Origin: Candidatus Omnitrophota bacterium
Lineage (GTDB): Bacteria; Omnitrophota; Gorgyraeia; Zapsychrales; JANLHA01
Direction: 5' to 3'
Length of the DNA stretch: 18,138 nucleotides
NCBI GenBank assembly: GCA_024653845.1
Contig: JANLHA010000279.1
Coordinates: 1 to 18,138 of the forward strand
A model generated the notes under the pieces. The model was not told the DNA's origin. It searched no databases and saw nothing but the letters and a program-made list of their open reading frames with translations. Position 1 is the first letter of the stretch; each line of letters opens with the position of its first letter. Position numbers and translations under genes: made by a program. Positions 16,401 to 18,138 of the stretch are shown here, one piece after another.

Positions 16401-18138
16401 TTAAAACCTGACGCAAATATTCTATAGCAGCCCTCTGCTCTTGCACTTGACGACTACTGGATTGCATTCTCTCCTGAGCTGATTGAAGTTCCCAATCCAT
16501 GGCACTTGCCATTACCCGGGCTTGAGCCAACGCAGCTGCAGCCTCTTGAGCTCGACCATTCTGTTGTTCTGCTGCTTGGGCTTGATCATTCAGTTCCAGG
16601 GCTTGCTGAGCTGCACCACTGGCAACTTTTTCTGCTGGTCCGATATCTCTTCTTAATCTTGCAACCTCTTGCGCTAAACTTCGAACCGTTTGCGTTGCGC
16701 CTTGCTCGACTTCTTCAGCCCTTTGAAGTTCTCGTTCTGCACGACGCAAATCTTCTTGAGCTTGGCTCACAGCATCTTCAGCTCGACGAAGAACATCCGC
16801 AGCTCGACGAGCTTCCGCTGCGGAATCAACTATTTCTGCGGATTGCACAATAGGTTCTCTGCCCATTCCCGTTGGGCCATCGCGATACGGCGTGGGATCT
16901 GAAGGAGTGGACGGATTGCCAGGACCGCGACGCAAGAGAAAATCCAAGACCAATCTCCAATAAGGACGACCTGCAATTTTGGCCAACGCTTCTTTGGCGT
17001 ATCCATAACTCTGATGAGTCAAAACAATGGAAATTTTGGTGGTTAAGGCTTCAACGGCATAGCTCATAGCGCCTTGTAAATAGTTCCCAACCACCATTTC
17101 ATAAACCTTCTTAATCACCGCACGCTCAAAGATGGCCACAATTTTACCCGTGGCGATAACCCCCAAAATAGCAATTGCAACACCTTGAAGAACATTAAAG
17201 AGCTCGTCGTAGCTGACTGCCATTTGATGAGTTCCGACAGTCAAACTCAACACTGGTGGCATCGGAGCAATCACAAACCATCCCAGCAGCGACATCGTCA
17301 TCCAATACACACGAGCAGCTTCCGAGATGAATCGTCGCAAGTATGGATGTTTGGCATCGGAGATGTATTTACCACCTTTAACGCCGATCATGATGCCAAA
17401 GAACAAAATCAATCCCAAGCTGATCGCACCGCTGGTGATCCAGAGATCTCCAGCCATGGCCACGCCAAAGGCCTTGGAGAAAATCAGATAAGAAAGGCCT
17501 TTGAGGGTGACGAATCCGGCGATAAATCCAACCCATTTGGCGACAAGGTCACCGGCTCCGCCTAAAATCGTTGCGCCACGTTTGTGGTTCATCACAAACA
17601 TCCCGGTGATCAACGCTGTACCGAAAATGAGAATTGGAAAGAACATCAAAACGTTCAAGAAGTCCAACTTAGAGACCCCGAGGATCTGAATTCCAGTTAA
17701 TAAAATACCCACGATCAGAACCGCCAAAACGCTACCGATCTTCACATTGCCCAATTGCGGTCGGCCGAGCAAGGAGTACAAAACAATCGCGCCAAAGGCC
17801 AAACCTAGAGCAAACAATCCTAGCGGAGAGAGCGTGAAACCAAAGAATGAAATTGCCGCGCCTTGGAGGCCCATAATAAGCGTGGTTGCCAAAACGGCGA
17901 GCAAGCCCGTCTTAAAGAAACCTTTGCCATTGAAGAGGAAAGTGAGAAGACCTAAAACGCCCAACACGAGAACGACCGCAGGGAACGTCATGCCAAAGAA
18001 CGTCACCACCCCGCCCATGGCCTTTGCGACAGCAGCAATCAATACGACATTGAGAATCGGATTCAATGCTTTTATTTTAAGCACGGTCTTCATGCCTTTG
18101 TATTGAGATATTTTCTTGAAGAAACCGTCAATAATTTG
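1075..18138 (-). CDS. Giant multidomain membrane protein or polyprotein, partial at the 5' end
   Basis: This is a continuous reading frame of 5,672 codons from ATG 18093 to TAA 1075. The ATG is unlikely to be the true start: the 15 upstream codons to the window edge are open, read like protein (QIIDGFFKKISQYKG), and no well-spaced Shine-Dalgarno precedes it. Domains in order include a polytopic membrane region, coiled coil, five HExxH modules (HExxH at residues 782, 2915, 3834, 4649, 5470), UDP-sugar pyrophosphorylase-like, APH-like kinase, HAD-like, two lipobox/Asp-Ala linker/GH-A-like units, LspA-like, HATPase, receiver and methyltransferase. Many modules occur in other bacteria as separate proteins, so the gene looks like a fusion of duplicated cassettes. 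Giant proteins of this style are known from Omnitrophota. The cellular role is unknown; membrane anchoring with envelope-facing domains is inferred. The frame also continues beyond its stop (see 1-1074). Confidence 0.9.
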   Translation of the reverse strand, partial: QIIDGFFKKISQYKGMKTVLKIKALNPILNVVLIAAVAKAMGGVVTFFGMTFPAVVLVLGVLGLLTFLFNGKGFFKTGLLAVLATTLIMGLQGAAISFFGFTLSPLGLFALGLAFGAIVLYSLLGRPQLGNVKIGSVLAVLIVGILLTGIQILGVSKLDFLNVLMFFPILIFGTALITGMFVMNHKRGATILGGAGDLVAKWVGFIAGFVTLKGLSYLIFSKAFGVAMAGDLWITSGAISLGLILFFGIMIGVKGGKYISDAKHPYLRRFISEAARVYWMTMSLLGWFVIAPMPPVLSLTVGTHQMAVSYDELFNVLQGVAIAILGVIATGKIVAIFERAVIKKVYEMVVGNYLQGAMSYAVEALTTKISIVLTHQSYGYAKEALAKIAGRPYWRLVLDFLLRRGPGNPSTPSDPTPYRDGPTGMGREPIVQSAEIVDSAAEARRAADVLRRAEDAVSQAQEDLRRAERELQRAEEVEQGATQTVRSLAQEVARLRRDIGPAEKVASGAAQQALELNDQAQAAEQQNGRAQEAAAALAQARVMASAMDWELQSAQERMQSSSRQVQEQRAAIEYLRQVLTAAQQTAEAARRSSNAERSTGGSDVKLRLSFVPLAIWGGLVLLLALPGVIKVAVLATLVVGAGFITIRLLLKRLLLRNHVAARAPNAQEENIEVHPAPFFFINPRPQPQGDSLQAVHVGGIGAVYVSSSWDSLGWFARPLIDIFRDLIINSEYLSRPQPESLDIVIDVLPDGKIATVSRHGDRIRLNISIQALAILSKLHGSDYQTFRLFLVGLIDGHEVSHIVDLLSTGTTDEERVQEEHLEFLHRNIGVLQAVVAVLDNPAIYGVRADAKFGRDVQIVLSFHRSDVAKEGMLIGSSVWLDKQMQELLGPHRHKFSGIVSQYENLIISGRIKEAEVLGQEIDGHVNELNRYRPHGEVEMVEPPLLDEQGFTDADIALAESVQLQGQYVPLFFFAGSMTRMRRSLRGLGTSVAESMSLYMLDPVMAMQEFLYRHPDHSLAPAISAYVASSGRFTYTMGQRQLVMYRGYLESLARARGQKPEAVISRQKLIIAVNDNNADEILGDIYSHNFFGFNPKNVWFVSQWVFGGYRLLGNGNFSLDTNSPRHPIGNTDPLYLLTRPHMAFRLQSSGRRQYERTYFEGSLQQYLMSQGVDMVGTHRVNDLTRFLIDEIAPARKLAYAMKMMRSGYNTIVEMVANYSGQPQKGAYLFSDEGHIHLIEGRKIAGNPELLKKVDAGVAEGRGSYSTFRNFYKLNQISSIVHAGQGWDLRFEDGRFYVEGTAGDMTQNSASYTAAFRTVGRIRDFKAVSAVQLADAARVLPVSDTQLQEVLWYEGRTAAVAQRAEGFEIVRYFWGGALARVMLIRKDGHLLVRKEEKGNPQTQDIKLVREIEFLRSLSGQEGQHFVRVLDFSIAQGEGITWYEYPYYDEAEWMTLEQLIVIGKISAQQALEIIEHIFETLIADGFYRPMGDVVPDRYIESFLLGKVRNNLAHAAELSPVFVDLAQGPVVVNGQPFPHLLDLLDVVVEAFGNRLAPKRLYRIHGDLSAENILMNYRQLEGGQASADFVLIDPRGGRIGYDIYYELAKLGEGIFALHGYALLEKEGYFVSHTRRNGDGQETQNHLSFFVRPQAAVRQYQELSRLFLEFLTREDQPLARITGEAGVDLVRYFALTANVVASTIPYNIRPHEAPKHPLFMYAMATRLLSAVLAERSGIHLTLADVLGVSMGMDLRIAAMVESLRVSQDERLLVGFDVTGTLREYSEKQVREEIVYQMVEVAYLLGNRGRIFVMTGRDLKETKAVLLDTYRDIARTRDLFAPDYYIYVAVLDSAKIYQYYPIQGRFKSVSTSLGFLQRDKERIQKALIRLIRELDLPVGKDSIVVQGRRPVSRIEFDLAGKSATEDERQEFVRRDILQNIRTTFLLFFTTLISDPDIEIRLHGRTSVVIMPKGVNREEGIRKLKRKLSDSARVIYFDNFLGSAASVDLLGYVGSEAVAPSDQVMVSNREMGARNTQATAKYLYQLNIALTRMKEEQERGREGTSGSNSSHDVRTSVHVAPLLVFVVGVVVWAALPLVAKAIVLGALFVGFGFWMARLLKNLLLRHSVAARAPNLKATRSFLQRFIAATLILPLIVSFLGCADDVNRSRDAGAADSSVEDVLTPDARVDDAGILADAGVNDATVPPVDVAFVETDAADAIAGDAGVDGGMVRPQTELILGGAAQYTGSRASAQDITAFHQNFLPVVEPIGQVAAVLAGNDHSTIKTYLPPNHLTAADEAVVGQFTRDLYRNHGIRTLPLFFAMYGTNAQGEFLLANPTPENLQILRNQVRAFARWVRAQGDAIAAVQLGNENEYYVAGASRIFFSGGNPWDTINLTPGEYHDLMNDLAAEYKAEDGDRLVFLGHGELFEEQIELIAPHMNNFDGIALNTYPDGIVNAQVLSVETLRGYYREQMEFSHNLGVDRVLIGEFGYSSTGPLGDEGQVQFAQNVTEALRVFAPGANAGEREILAGLLWHEYFAEYWKDAVIDPASSGLALFDDEQNFAAKPAFRALSEGYRRIIEMNIGLVLILILLIGFSTSSFLAFSEGEDKLSTSASRKSLVRRLRGLWATLTFGLVVLLVYVVGRNDQNKALPTNPRREEGAVDAADAKAFSPVEGKGQQQPARDVVANGAVQAGQNSNPFSDMAVPTVVVPPAFPQVPFVNLPVIGSSLESPSLDTKEDARRMTMAAAINEWYRNLIDSITEVEISPEGAVITIHVSALEQESAFEGAVEEEQAQEEDDVAFPAPFTPTQAARRVYADRQGPENAYKGKVAIDGESVVVVQEENGSLNDLQREVVRDLVMASEELKRGPPVNKDNEPVAVFLTSDFSLTENSLAAANPRELNIHLFGVDRLVALKQAKRHLEYQNLLKFLANIVIDKHEFYHVRGMKEEQARIYTAYYLKNNVDAWLTMLFVLDQRHSRRPYHEIFEVEMDEQFRTMLMPLESLGEYVQSQWTFYKDGDREAIQRIKRVIQSFLKNYDAQLQAGMTDIDLKNIGFDYGVFAHGQVALIDGLSLQVFNGTRDDRRAQLQAAVKSLRGVVSNIYSIGIDRWAVLELLYELELIDVNKIMGDEVQVASRKTPARVNGTKVSTGIADHDMQIFDPTRNFEQVNEGGILILTGLAGIFATHIYVGPWVALAVIVVAGMIVWKKLGRNHRGSKRNTASNSGITRRDLPAVLSALWAAACGRTEPLHEGDTIDGQVPDEGMVSDAGAAQDMMGASDAARDLGVDATVEAGVDAARDAFADAGRDAAIDATPDMGRDMETDLGADATSDLGVDAARDADAGASPDAQPDAQADAGRTPVPENIYLGGHGNYYFGLPRVVDGRPIHDSREYMRTLEFVDQVAPILAANGHNRIWIGMPPNHFVHFDPQPLEDLIRRFANMGLKVVLTHYAGWGASNEFYPPVPNGIDPVQYHLDLVRQLIREFAQWASRLGESVAAVEFFGFQTPESIQDNTAFDHLGEDRDVWHIIRQHFFNEEGVVEIGRFYGFLNELAGIYRQEDPVHSIFLADYSLRGVNADIREQLSRNFNNFNGMKVVTGLQRGEPTPEGEFWGYDELLETVEEIAERYREEIEILNEMGIQNVIIGQPTMLARVTCRDGQCMRFPWVENVLEAIARFMPGAGFGYPEIVRGVDWIQYLQRFDENRMPTEDFFALSRGYQQIAAQVAAAQGENHPSPMAPIKEARRALKSKEFSAFVTVTARKDVLVNRGLFGRALRYREVEAIEELLAVPSYLNRAPPTIWITNDVSQLQGKLFTVSPDQKFFYIDSFFINKYIELKTQGLLVEAENLRLFFKGQVDGHEMLHVEDILKTGATEEVSVWQRNIEYYHRNLDVLSATINVLNQPEIFGIVADAAFAQMIPALREIRLFNGHDDVIVRRIDQIREVEIILIQENSRQAAVFISDRRHALDEAVGSFASFVEAQGIEATIVPTTQDIVTVLVEKEGQKISDQDYRTWSQHHRRRLAPWLASLGGKIIKVGQHVAFILATLVVLTRSSFGQGYNEASHPQGIDIFTELFYILLVLGAPIALIFVLVRIFSKKERIDSPSSSNLPPPSSSSAPSSPASPRPAPRVSTPVRSRQPEEITPQQDILQGLETGTPSVNDLFHQDPEVRDAWKVVETYFTRHTQISQRFRLQAFLADLKNRLTKNGLLELVRRIRNGGSQPPSPQGGGQGPAGGNGSGRPNLRRGPSFTARRMMQIVAAIFTGLFSNWAMASEPFDLIASHSVEKDLIEMTQAGTFHGMVLSAMLATLMVILHRYVKHGKDPRLILRRTLVTTILLIASLGAVIDQITKHLSVTTFFHHFESISVTRKAVAQQLLPRISDEFVTIFAALIPFWILFSIFRWYRKEGGRFALSVSIGYGLVLSATPQIFTNIFPVVDFIPIRKGGELYAYANVADVIALSGFVYLLGLSVFYRISKRFSRRVAVAVQGPIKQGVSDGEMVSGMVRYMSESAEFRRQEALRQRTVLQGSQDEADDAHGSDKPGPLSAPYRLAPSVVAEYEGKPIYQGKVVIRGLEISVEHQLGRRLTEEEIRAIRQLILASFYLRRGPPVDEVREIILTSNSSLTQKALAAFDENTQILYIHLFNVDQMVERIHREDFEAARDFELFFQGMIDGHEAFHAQGSDEEKAQDQTILYFIQHPQILEATRRTLGTLIGLIVIERAFNRLMQSRLDPKAIEESLLPEAIPQEGAVLRLAKRLRMEEYDFFHLSRAETKIRSLQSGLTWIWLLGRGSYDADEVLAELLKNAFDAYARARETGAILLRVYETPQEWMIEILDNGIGVDWANTRRLENGIWIVLANSSASRGYPRLGAQKVGVRDASQTIVANGGQMEYLPSSQKGYRTMVRIRLPKETVTMFLFARRQNRVTLQAPDVVGQLAITEDGGYNDYPIEKTLAEIATAGHGRKPRRNEGKQLTPARNEAMRVLGQDHLNVVKGLPTLRMIDSKNITFGAYYDPLTHTVYIQTLILANPAYNLVLVFIHELNGRTHLENAAREAQHVMESYVTQKVRRVYTSDGVRRILMDLNGNGGNRVSLILISTDQEALTAMAVGHAQALRERNAVFQITEKSGAIIVDAQYEDPRIQGPLDQYGSLLVSTDGEGIPLRILVVDDHLAEPIKDILEIRSEIGPYELILFNASVGTDREIVDSLIKFLQMNEQLGLPIDVVILDAHWPTDTQFGAGTFLDAIKSPDSGINTPVIIYSSEADASREAFYGYAIPDYIMWRRTHRLVCCRLTGRPDDFMVTKSDADGNRVKIVRKGLLTYLKEIRADVEQRREAARVGQNAEPLPAPFAPTLAARRRYRADDFKAEVVLAGSGSAAVTLNDAVFSDSMKAKIGTAAEQEAWLALRVKASQELANVSSYLYALLEPEGKRVVVTSDFKNTGNKIMAVSSDRQTLYLHLFVLDKLVEFSGGQDPQNYFHYESLRATWLFFLRIILREHERFHFEGDDDDQALRKTIHHLRNNSKDFDLMIYVSDEPGYEIVMDQDLQRILLTERPSEVKEDDVDLHWLEKVILQHNGLISLSSRVALLGTGKGFNVVRAEKGQGRYLRIGSLIFVTKDLVLPIPPETVPYLLRQIFVVPTRGSLSQELIPVIAGMLEHPLKDQMVEIDGEGSGLLAHVALRLGARQVVIVDENFSVLKET
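1594..2145 (-). repeat. HExxH module E (residues 5317-5500)
   Basis: The module opens PAPFAPTLAARRRY, very like module B (PAPFTPTQAARRVY). It then has a beta-rich part, the strand ending VVTSDFKNTG, TLYLHLFVLDKLVEF and ILREHERFHFEGDDDDQA with HERFH at residues 5470-5474. The motif fits HExxHxxGxxD, the spacing of snapalysin-like metzincins, and is the most canonical third-ligand candidate of the five. It lies between the receiver-like and methyltransferase-like domains. Confidence 0.65.
2329..2694 (-). other. Response-regulator receiver-like domain (about residues 5134-5255)
   Basis: RILVVDDHLAEP carries the acidic pair D5141-D5142. VVILDAHWPTD places the phosphoacceptor Asp at D5200, and VIIYSSEAD supplies the conserved Ser/Thr at the end of strand 4. 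The usual Lys at the end of strand 5 is not seen: IPDYIMWRR has Trp where YLxKP would put Lys. It therefore probably binds metal and may be phosphorylated, but signalling would be atypical. It sits downstream of the ATPase domain, suggesting a hybrid two-component unit inside the giant chain. No DNA-binding output domain follows. Confidence 0.7.
2704..3366 (-). other. Region with HELNGRTH motif, family unknown (about residues 4910-5130)
   Basis: A strand-like stretch, AYYDPLTHTVYIQTL, precedes LVLVFIHELNGRTHLENAAREAQHV (H5013, E5014, H5020). This is a His-Glu pair with a second His seven residues on, not a standard HExxH. The surrounding pattern (hydrophobic strand ending before HE, acidic helix after) is like that of the five HExxH modules, so it may be a distant relative or a different metal site. 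The second half (VSLILISTDQEALTAMAVGHAQ and AIIVDAQY) is alpha/beta with no recognised family. Confidence 0.4.
3442..3876 (-). other. Histidine-kinase-type ATPase domain, HATPase_c/GHKL (about residues 4740-4884)
   Basis: The N-box reads ELLKNAFDAYARAR (N4779) and the G1 box DNGIGVDW (D4810, G4812, G4814). A glycine/lysine segment, LGAQKVGVRDASQ, and the strand pair GGQMEYLPSSQKGYRTMVRI complete the Bergerat fold. These are the ATP-binding features of GHKL proteins (histidine kinases, Hsp90, MutL). No HisKA-type helix with a phosphorylatable His is visible upstream. The domain may therefore act in trans, be a pure ATPase, or phosphorylate the receiver-like domain about 250 residues downstream in the same chain, which is inference. 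Confidence 0.8.
4024..4533 (-). repeat. HExxH module D (residues 4521-4690)
   Basis: The blocks in order are SAPYRLAPSVVAEYEG, YQGKVVIRGLEISVE, the helix ILASFYLRRGPPVD, the strand ending TSNSSLT, LYIHLFNVDQMVE, and IDGHEAFHAQGSDEEKA with HEAFH at residues 4649-4653. It is closest to module B (shared RGPPV, HLFxVD and HExxHxxGxxEE). A helical tail follows and leads into the ATPase domain without an obvious linker. Confidence 0.65.
4729..5415 (-). other. Signal-like segment and signal peptidase II (LspA)-like membrane domain (residues 4227-4455)
   Basis: RRMMQIVAAIFTGLFSNWAM, followed by A4247 and S4248, looks like a Sec signal with an AMA cleavage site. Four or five hydrophobic helices follow. 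LspA-type motifs appear in order: GAVIDQITKHL (D4321, K4325), then VVDFIPI (D4412) and ANVADVIALSG (N4427, D4430). The two Asp are 18 residues apart, close to the catalytic pair in known LspA, whose motifs read VvDfi and FNvADs. The GNxxDR motif expected just before VVDF is replaced by TNIF. This enzyme family cleaves lipoprotein signal peptides at the membrane. The domain may therefore be active, altered or vestigial. Confidence 0.6.
5419..6081 (-). other. Two membrane segments, Ser/Pro-rich linker and Gly-rich linker (about residues 4005-4225)
   Basis: Hydrophobic segments lie at HVAFILATLVVLTRSSFGQ (to about 4033) and LFYILLVLGAPIALIFVLV (about 4047-4065). A disordered Ser/Pro stretch follows (about 4075-4113, for example PPPSSSSAPSSPASPRPAP), then a helical block with TPSVNDLFHQDPEVRDAWK, then a Gly/Pro-rich linker ending NLRRGPSFTARR. 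No enzyme domain is recognised. The region tethers the LspA-like domain. Confidence 0.65.
6439..6969 (-). repeat. HExxH module C (residues 3709-3885)
   Basis: The module opens SPMAPIKEARRALK, then has LLAVPSYLNRAPP, the strand IWITNDVSQLQG, FYIDSFFINKYIE and finally VDGHEMLHVEDILKTGATEE with HEMLH at residues 3834-3838. It aligns best with module A, sharing the longer HExxH-to-Gly spacing and the tail with YHRN. A strand-helix block (AVFISDRRHAL onward) follows up to the next membrane segment; I do not recognise it. Peptidase activity is inferred from the motif only. Confidence 0.65.
7015..8076 (-). other. GH-like barrel 2, catalytic glutamates lost (residues 3340-3693)
   Basis: It is a clear relative of barrel 1. 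It starts IYLGGHGNYYF, keeps the PPNH loop and ends FFALSRGYQQI (barrel 1: FRALSEGYRRI). At the acid/base position AAVQLGNENE of barrel 1 becomes AAVEFFGFQTPE, so the Asn-Glu pair is gone. At the nucleophile position VLIGEFGYSS becomes VIIGQPTMLA, with Gln at 3622. Loss of both suggests a pseudoenzyme, perhaps a carbohydrate-binding or structural domain. An extra Cys pair occurs in TCRDGQC, which could form a disulfide outside the membrane. The barrel sits behind the second lipoprotein-like signal in the same arrangement as barrel 1. Confidence 0.65.
8144..8166. repeat. Exact 23-bp direct repeat, copy 1
   Basis: These 23 bases recur exactly at 8264-8286, 120 bp (40 codons) away and in frame, encoding GVDAARDA on the minus strand in both places. 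This is a sign of recent linker growth by slippage or unequal recombination. Confidence 0.85.
8264..8286. repeat. Exact 23-bp direct repeat, copy 2
   Basis: This is the partner of 8144-8166, inside the Asp/Ala-rich linker. With only two copies and a coding context it is not a CRISPR. Confidence 0.85.
8524..8652 (-). repeat. Membrane hairpin 3 (residues 3148-3190)
   Basis: The segment GILILTGLAGIFATHIYVG and the stretch PWVALAVIVVAGMIVWKK form a hairpin that ends in the basic tail LGRNHRGSKRN. Its length and position, just before a lipoprotein-like signal, match hairpin 2, although the VAARAPN motif is gone. It is probably a more diverged copy of the same unit. Confidence 0.65.
9259..9756 (-). 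repeat. HExxH module B (residues 2780-2945)
   Basis: The module opens PAPFTPTQAARR, followed by KGKVAIDGESVVVVQEENG, the helix ASEELKRGPPVN, a strand ending TSDFSLT, then NIHLFGVDRL and DKHEFYHVRGMKEEQA with HEFYH at residues 2915-2919. The spacing HExxHxxGxxE resembles the metzincin HExxHxxGxxH/D, with Glu at the third-ligand position. Modules D and E show the same spacing. After the motif, about 200 helical residues lead to the third membrane hairpin. Peptidase activity is inferred. Confidence 0.65.
10231..10422 (-). other. Membrane segment pair (residues 2558-2621)
   Basis: Two hydrophobic stretches, LVLILILLIGFSTSSFLAF (2562-2580) and LWATLTFGLVVLLVYVVG (2603-2620), flank a charged loop with SRKSLVRRLRG. 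They follow GH-like barrel 1 and bring the chain back to the membrane. A low-complexity stretch of about 150 residues without a recognisable domain follows before HExxH module B. Confidence 0.7.
10429..11454 (-). other. Clan GH-A-like glycoside hydrolase barrel 1, catalytic residues present (residues 2214-2555)
   Basis: The length (about 340 residues) and strand-helix rhythm suit a TIM barrel. Two motifs match clan GH-A enzymes (such as GH5 or GH39): QLGNENEYY, where N2347-E2348 would be the Asn-Glu pair carrying the acid/base, and VLIGEFGYSS, where E2465 would be the nucleophile. A WHEYF segment follows near the end, as expected for the last strand. Other blocks shared with barrel 2 are LGG at the start, the PPNH loop and SEGY or SRGY at the end. 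The domain is presumably displayed outside the cytoplasmic membrane on its Asp/Ala tether. The substrate, perhaps a polysaccharide of the envelope or of prey, is not readable. Confidence 0.65.
11455..11760 (-). other. Embedded lipoprotein-like signal 1 and Asp/Ala-rich linker (residues 2112-2213)
   Basis: A basic n-region (KATRSFLQR) is followed by a hydrophobic core (FIAATLILPLIVS) and FLGC at C2138, which resembles a lipobox ([LVI][ASTVI][GAS]C; Phe at -3 is atypical). About 75 residues rich in Asp, Ala, Val and Gly then lead into the GH-like barrel. This is the usual layout of an exported lipoprotein with a flexible tether, but here it lies in the middle of a longer chain. In the chain as read, the segment could simply be a third membrane helix. 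Confidence 0.65.
11761..11928 (-). repeat. Membrane hairpin ending in VAARAPN, copy 2 (residues 2056-2111)
   Basis: The hydrophobic hairpin and the tail LLKNLLLRHSVAARAPN repeat copy 1 (residues 596-650) almost without gaps. The seven residues VAARAPN are identical and the nucleotides under them are also similar (near 16144-16165 and 11761-11780). Here the hairpin runs straight into a lipoprotein-like signal rather than a HExxH module. Confidence 0.75.
12019..12861 (-). other. HAD-superfamily phosphatase-like domain (about residues 1745-2025)
   Basis: Motif I reads LLVGFDVTGTLREY, with the presumed nucleophile D1755; the usual general-acid Asp two residues later is Thr (DxTGT instead of DxDGT). 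Motif II looks like IFVMTGRDL, motif III like KGVNREEGIRKL (K1950), and motif IV like IYFDNFLGSAASVD (D1975 and D1985). The layout suits a Cof/sucrose-phosphatase-type (IIB) HAD enzyme. A Thr at the second position of motif I is seen in P-type ATPases and some phosphonatases, so phosphatase activity is uncertain. The domain follows the kinase-like domain directly, and together they could be an antagonistic pair. Confidence 0.65.
12949..14046 (-). other. Aminoglycoside-phosphotransferase-like kinase domain (about residues 1350-1715)
   Basis: Kinase-like motifs occur in the right order: a possible beta-3 lysine in LLVRKEE (K1377), the catalytic loop HGDLSAENIL (H1545, D1547, N1552) and the metal-binding segment LIDPRGGRIGYD (D1573). 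The HGDxxxxN plus xDPR pair is typical of the APH/choline-kinase type of protein-kinase-like fold. The hinge may be at WYEYPYYDE. These residues are what an active phosphotransferase needs. The substrate is unknown; the neighbouring UDPGP-like and HAD-like regions hint at sugars or other small metabolites, which is inference. Confidence 0.75.
14269..15246 (-). other. Degenerate UDP-sugar pyrophosphorylase-like (UDPGP) region (about residues 950-1275)
   Basis: The order of blocks resembles the UDPGP nucleotidyltransferase family. A strand plus glycine loop lies at PLFFFAGSMTRM (G960), where the family has AGGxGTRxG. It is followed by KLIIAVNDNNADEI and FFGFNPKNVWFVSQWVFGG (family: fF..n.yFGl...nv.ff.Q), HRVNDLTRF (family: VDN) and KGAYLFSDEGHIHLIEGRKI (family: KGGtl...g...liE...i). 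The nucleotide-binding loop is poorly kept and VDN reads VND, so I expect an inactive or altered domain. The call rests on pattern memory only; a profile search would decide it. Confidence 0.4.
15595..16116 (-). repeat. HExxH module A (residues 660-833)
   Basis: This is the first of five related modules. It opens with a Pro-rich linker (PAPFFF), followed by a beta-rich part, then DGHEVSHIVDLLSTGTTDEE with HEVSH at residues 782-786. HExxH is the zinc-binding and catalytic signature of many metallopeptidases, so the module is peptidase-like, but no family is recognised. Its tail (HLEFLHRNIGVLQ, then VLDNPAIYGV) closely matches module C (NIEYYHRNLDVLS, then VLNQPEIFGI), so A and C form a subgroup. 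Compared with B, D and E there are about five extra residues between HExxH and the conserved Gly. Residues 834-950 continue as helical sequence of unknown role. Confidence 0.65.
16144..16308 (-). repeat. Membrane hairpin ending in VAARAPN, copy 1 (residues 596-650)
   Basis: Two hydrophobic helices (about 596-611 and 616-635) are followed by a basic, Leu-rich tail, LLLKRLLLRNHVAARAPN. The same unit recurs at residues 2056-2111 with nearly identical length and tail. The proline between the helices (P611, matching P2073) is kept. The hairpin precedes HExxH module A here. Confidence 0.75.
16354..16836 (-). other. Ala/Glu/Gln/Arg-rich coiled coil (about residues 420-580)
   Basis: About 160 residues are dominated by Ala, Glu, Gln and Arg with heptad-like spacing and almost no Pro or Gly, for example AEDAVSQAQEDLRRAERELQ. 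The segment follows the first membrane block and leads directly into a membrane hairpin, so it probably forms a stalk or oligomerisation rod between two membrane anchors. The low-complexity composition prevents any family assignment. Confidence 0.75.
16936..18138 (-). other. N-terminal polytopic membrane region (residues 1-386)
   Basis: About nine to eleven hydrophobic segments can be counted, for example around residues 12-33, 35-54, 61-80, 88-106, 118-140, 146-168, 185-208 and 215-238, with further ones between 260 and 330. They are separated by short Gly- or Lys-containing loops. The region ends in a basic stretch, FLLRRGPGN, at residues 385-393, followed by a Pro-rich linker. I do not recognise a transporter family and see no charged functional motif within the segments. 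The region would fix the chain in the inner membrane. The segment at 18094-18138 codes for the basic, amphipathic lead-in QIIDGFFKKISQYKG. Confidence 0.8.

Noticed and set aside
16354..16836. Assigning the coiled coil to TolA, SMC or another named family
   Set aside because: The Ala/Glu/Gln-rich composition gives misleading resemblance to many coiled coils, and no flanking domain supports a specific family.
18091..18093. ATG at 18093 as the true start of the giant gene
   Set aside because: The frame is open upstream to the window edge with protein-like sequence, and the only purine run (AAAGG) ends one base before the ATG, too close for a ribosome binding site.
1..18138. Hidden operon with intergenic gaps, internal promoters or terminators
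   Set aside because: No stop, gap or clear hairpin plus T-run separates the domains, and I found no convincing internal ribosome binding site before the Met codons that begin signal-like segments.

Overview
The whole 18.1 kb window is one minus-strand reading frame. From the right edge to the left edge (6,046 codons) I find a single stop, a TAA at 1075-1077. Right of it lies a giant coding region of at least 5,672 codons, counted from an ATG at 18093; the frame stays open upstream of that ATG to the window edge. Left of the TAA the same frame stays open for another 358 codons to position 1. I see no intergenic DNA, RNA gene, CRISPR array, promoter, terminator or insertion sequence.

Reading 5' to 3' (right to left) the protein contains: a polytopic membrane region (16936-18138); an Ala/Glu/Gln-rich coiled coil; a membrane hairpin ending in VAARAPN; a HExxH module (A); a degenerate UDP-sugar pyrophosphorylase-like region; an aminoglycoside-phosphotransferase-like kinase; a HAD-like phosphatase; a second VAARAPN hairpin; an embedded lipoprotein-like signal, Asp/Ala-rich linker and clan GH-A-like TIM barrel with both catalytic Glu; a membrane pair; HExxH module B; a third hairpin, second lipoprotein-like signal, longer linker and second barrel that has lost both Glu; HExxH module C; membrane segments and a Ser/Pro linker; a signal-peptidase-II (LspA)-like membrane domain; HExxH module D; a histidine-kinase-type ATPase; a region with an odd HELNGRTH motif; a receiver-like domain; HExxH module E; and two tandem SAM-methyltransferase-like domains, the first cut in two by the TAA.

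Giant multidomain proteins of this kind, with membrane segments, peptidase-like and glycosidase-like modules, are known from Omnitrophota (former OP3). That is my best guess at the source, by style of protein rather than any marker gene. The Asp/Ala-rich post-lipobox linkers also resemble those of Myxococcota lipoproteins.

The notable idea is that one polypeptide carries two lipobox-like segments, a Sec-type signal-like segment, an LspA-like domain that keeps its catalytic Asp pair, and five copies of a HExxH module. That combination would suit a self-processing, membrane-anchored polyprotein. It is inference: the modules are visible in the sequence, processing is not.
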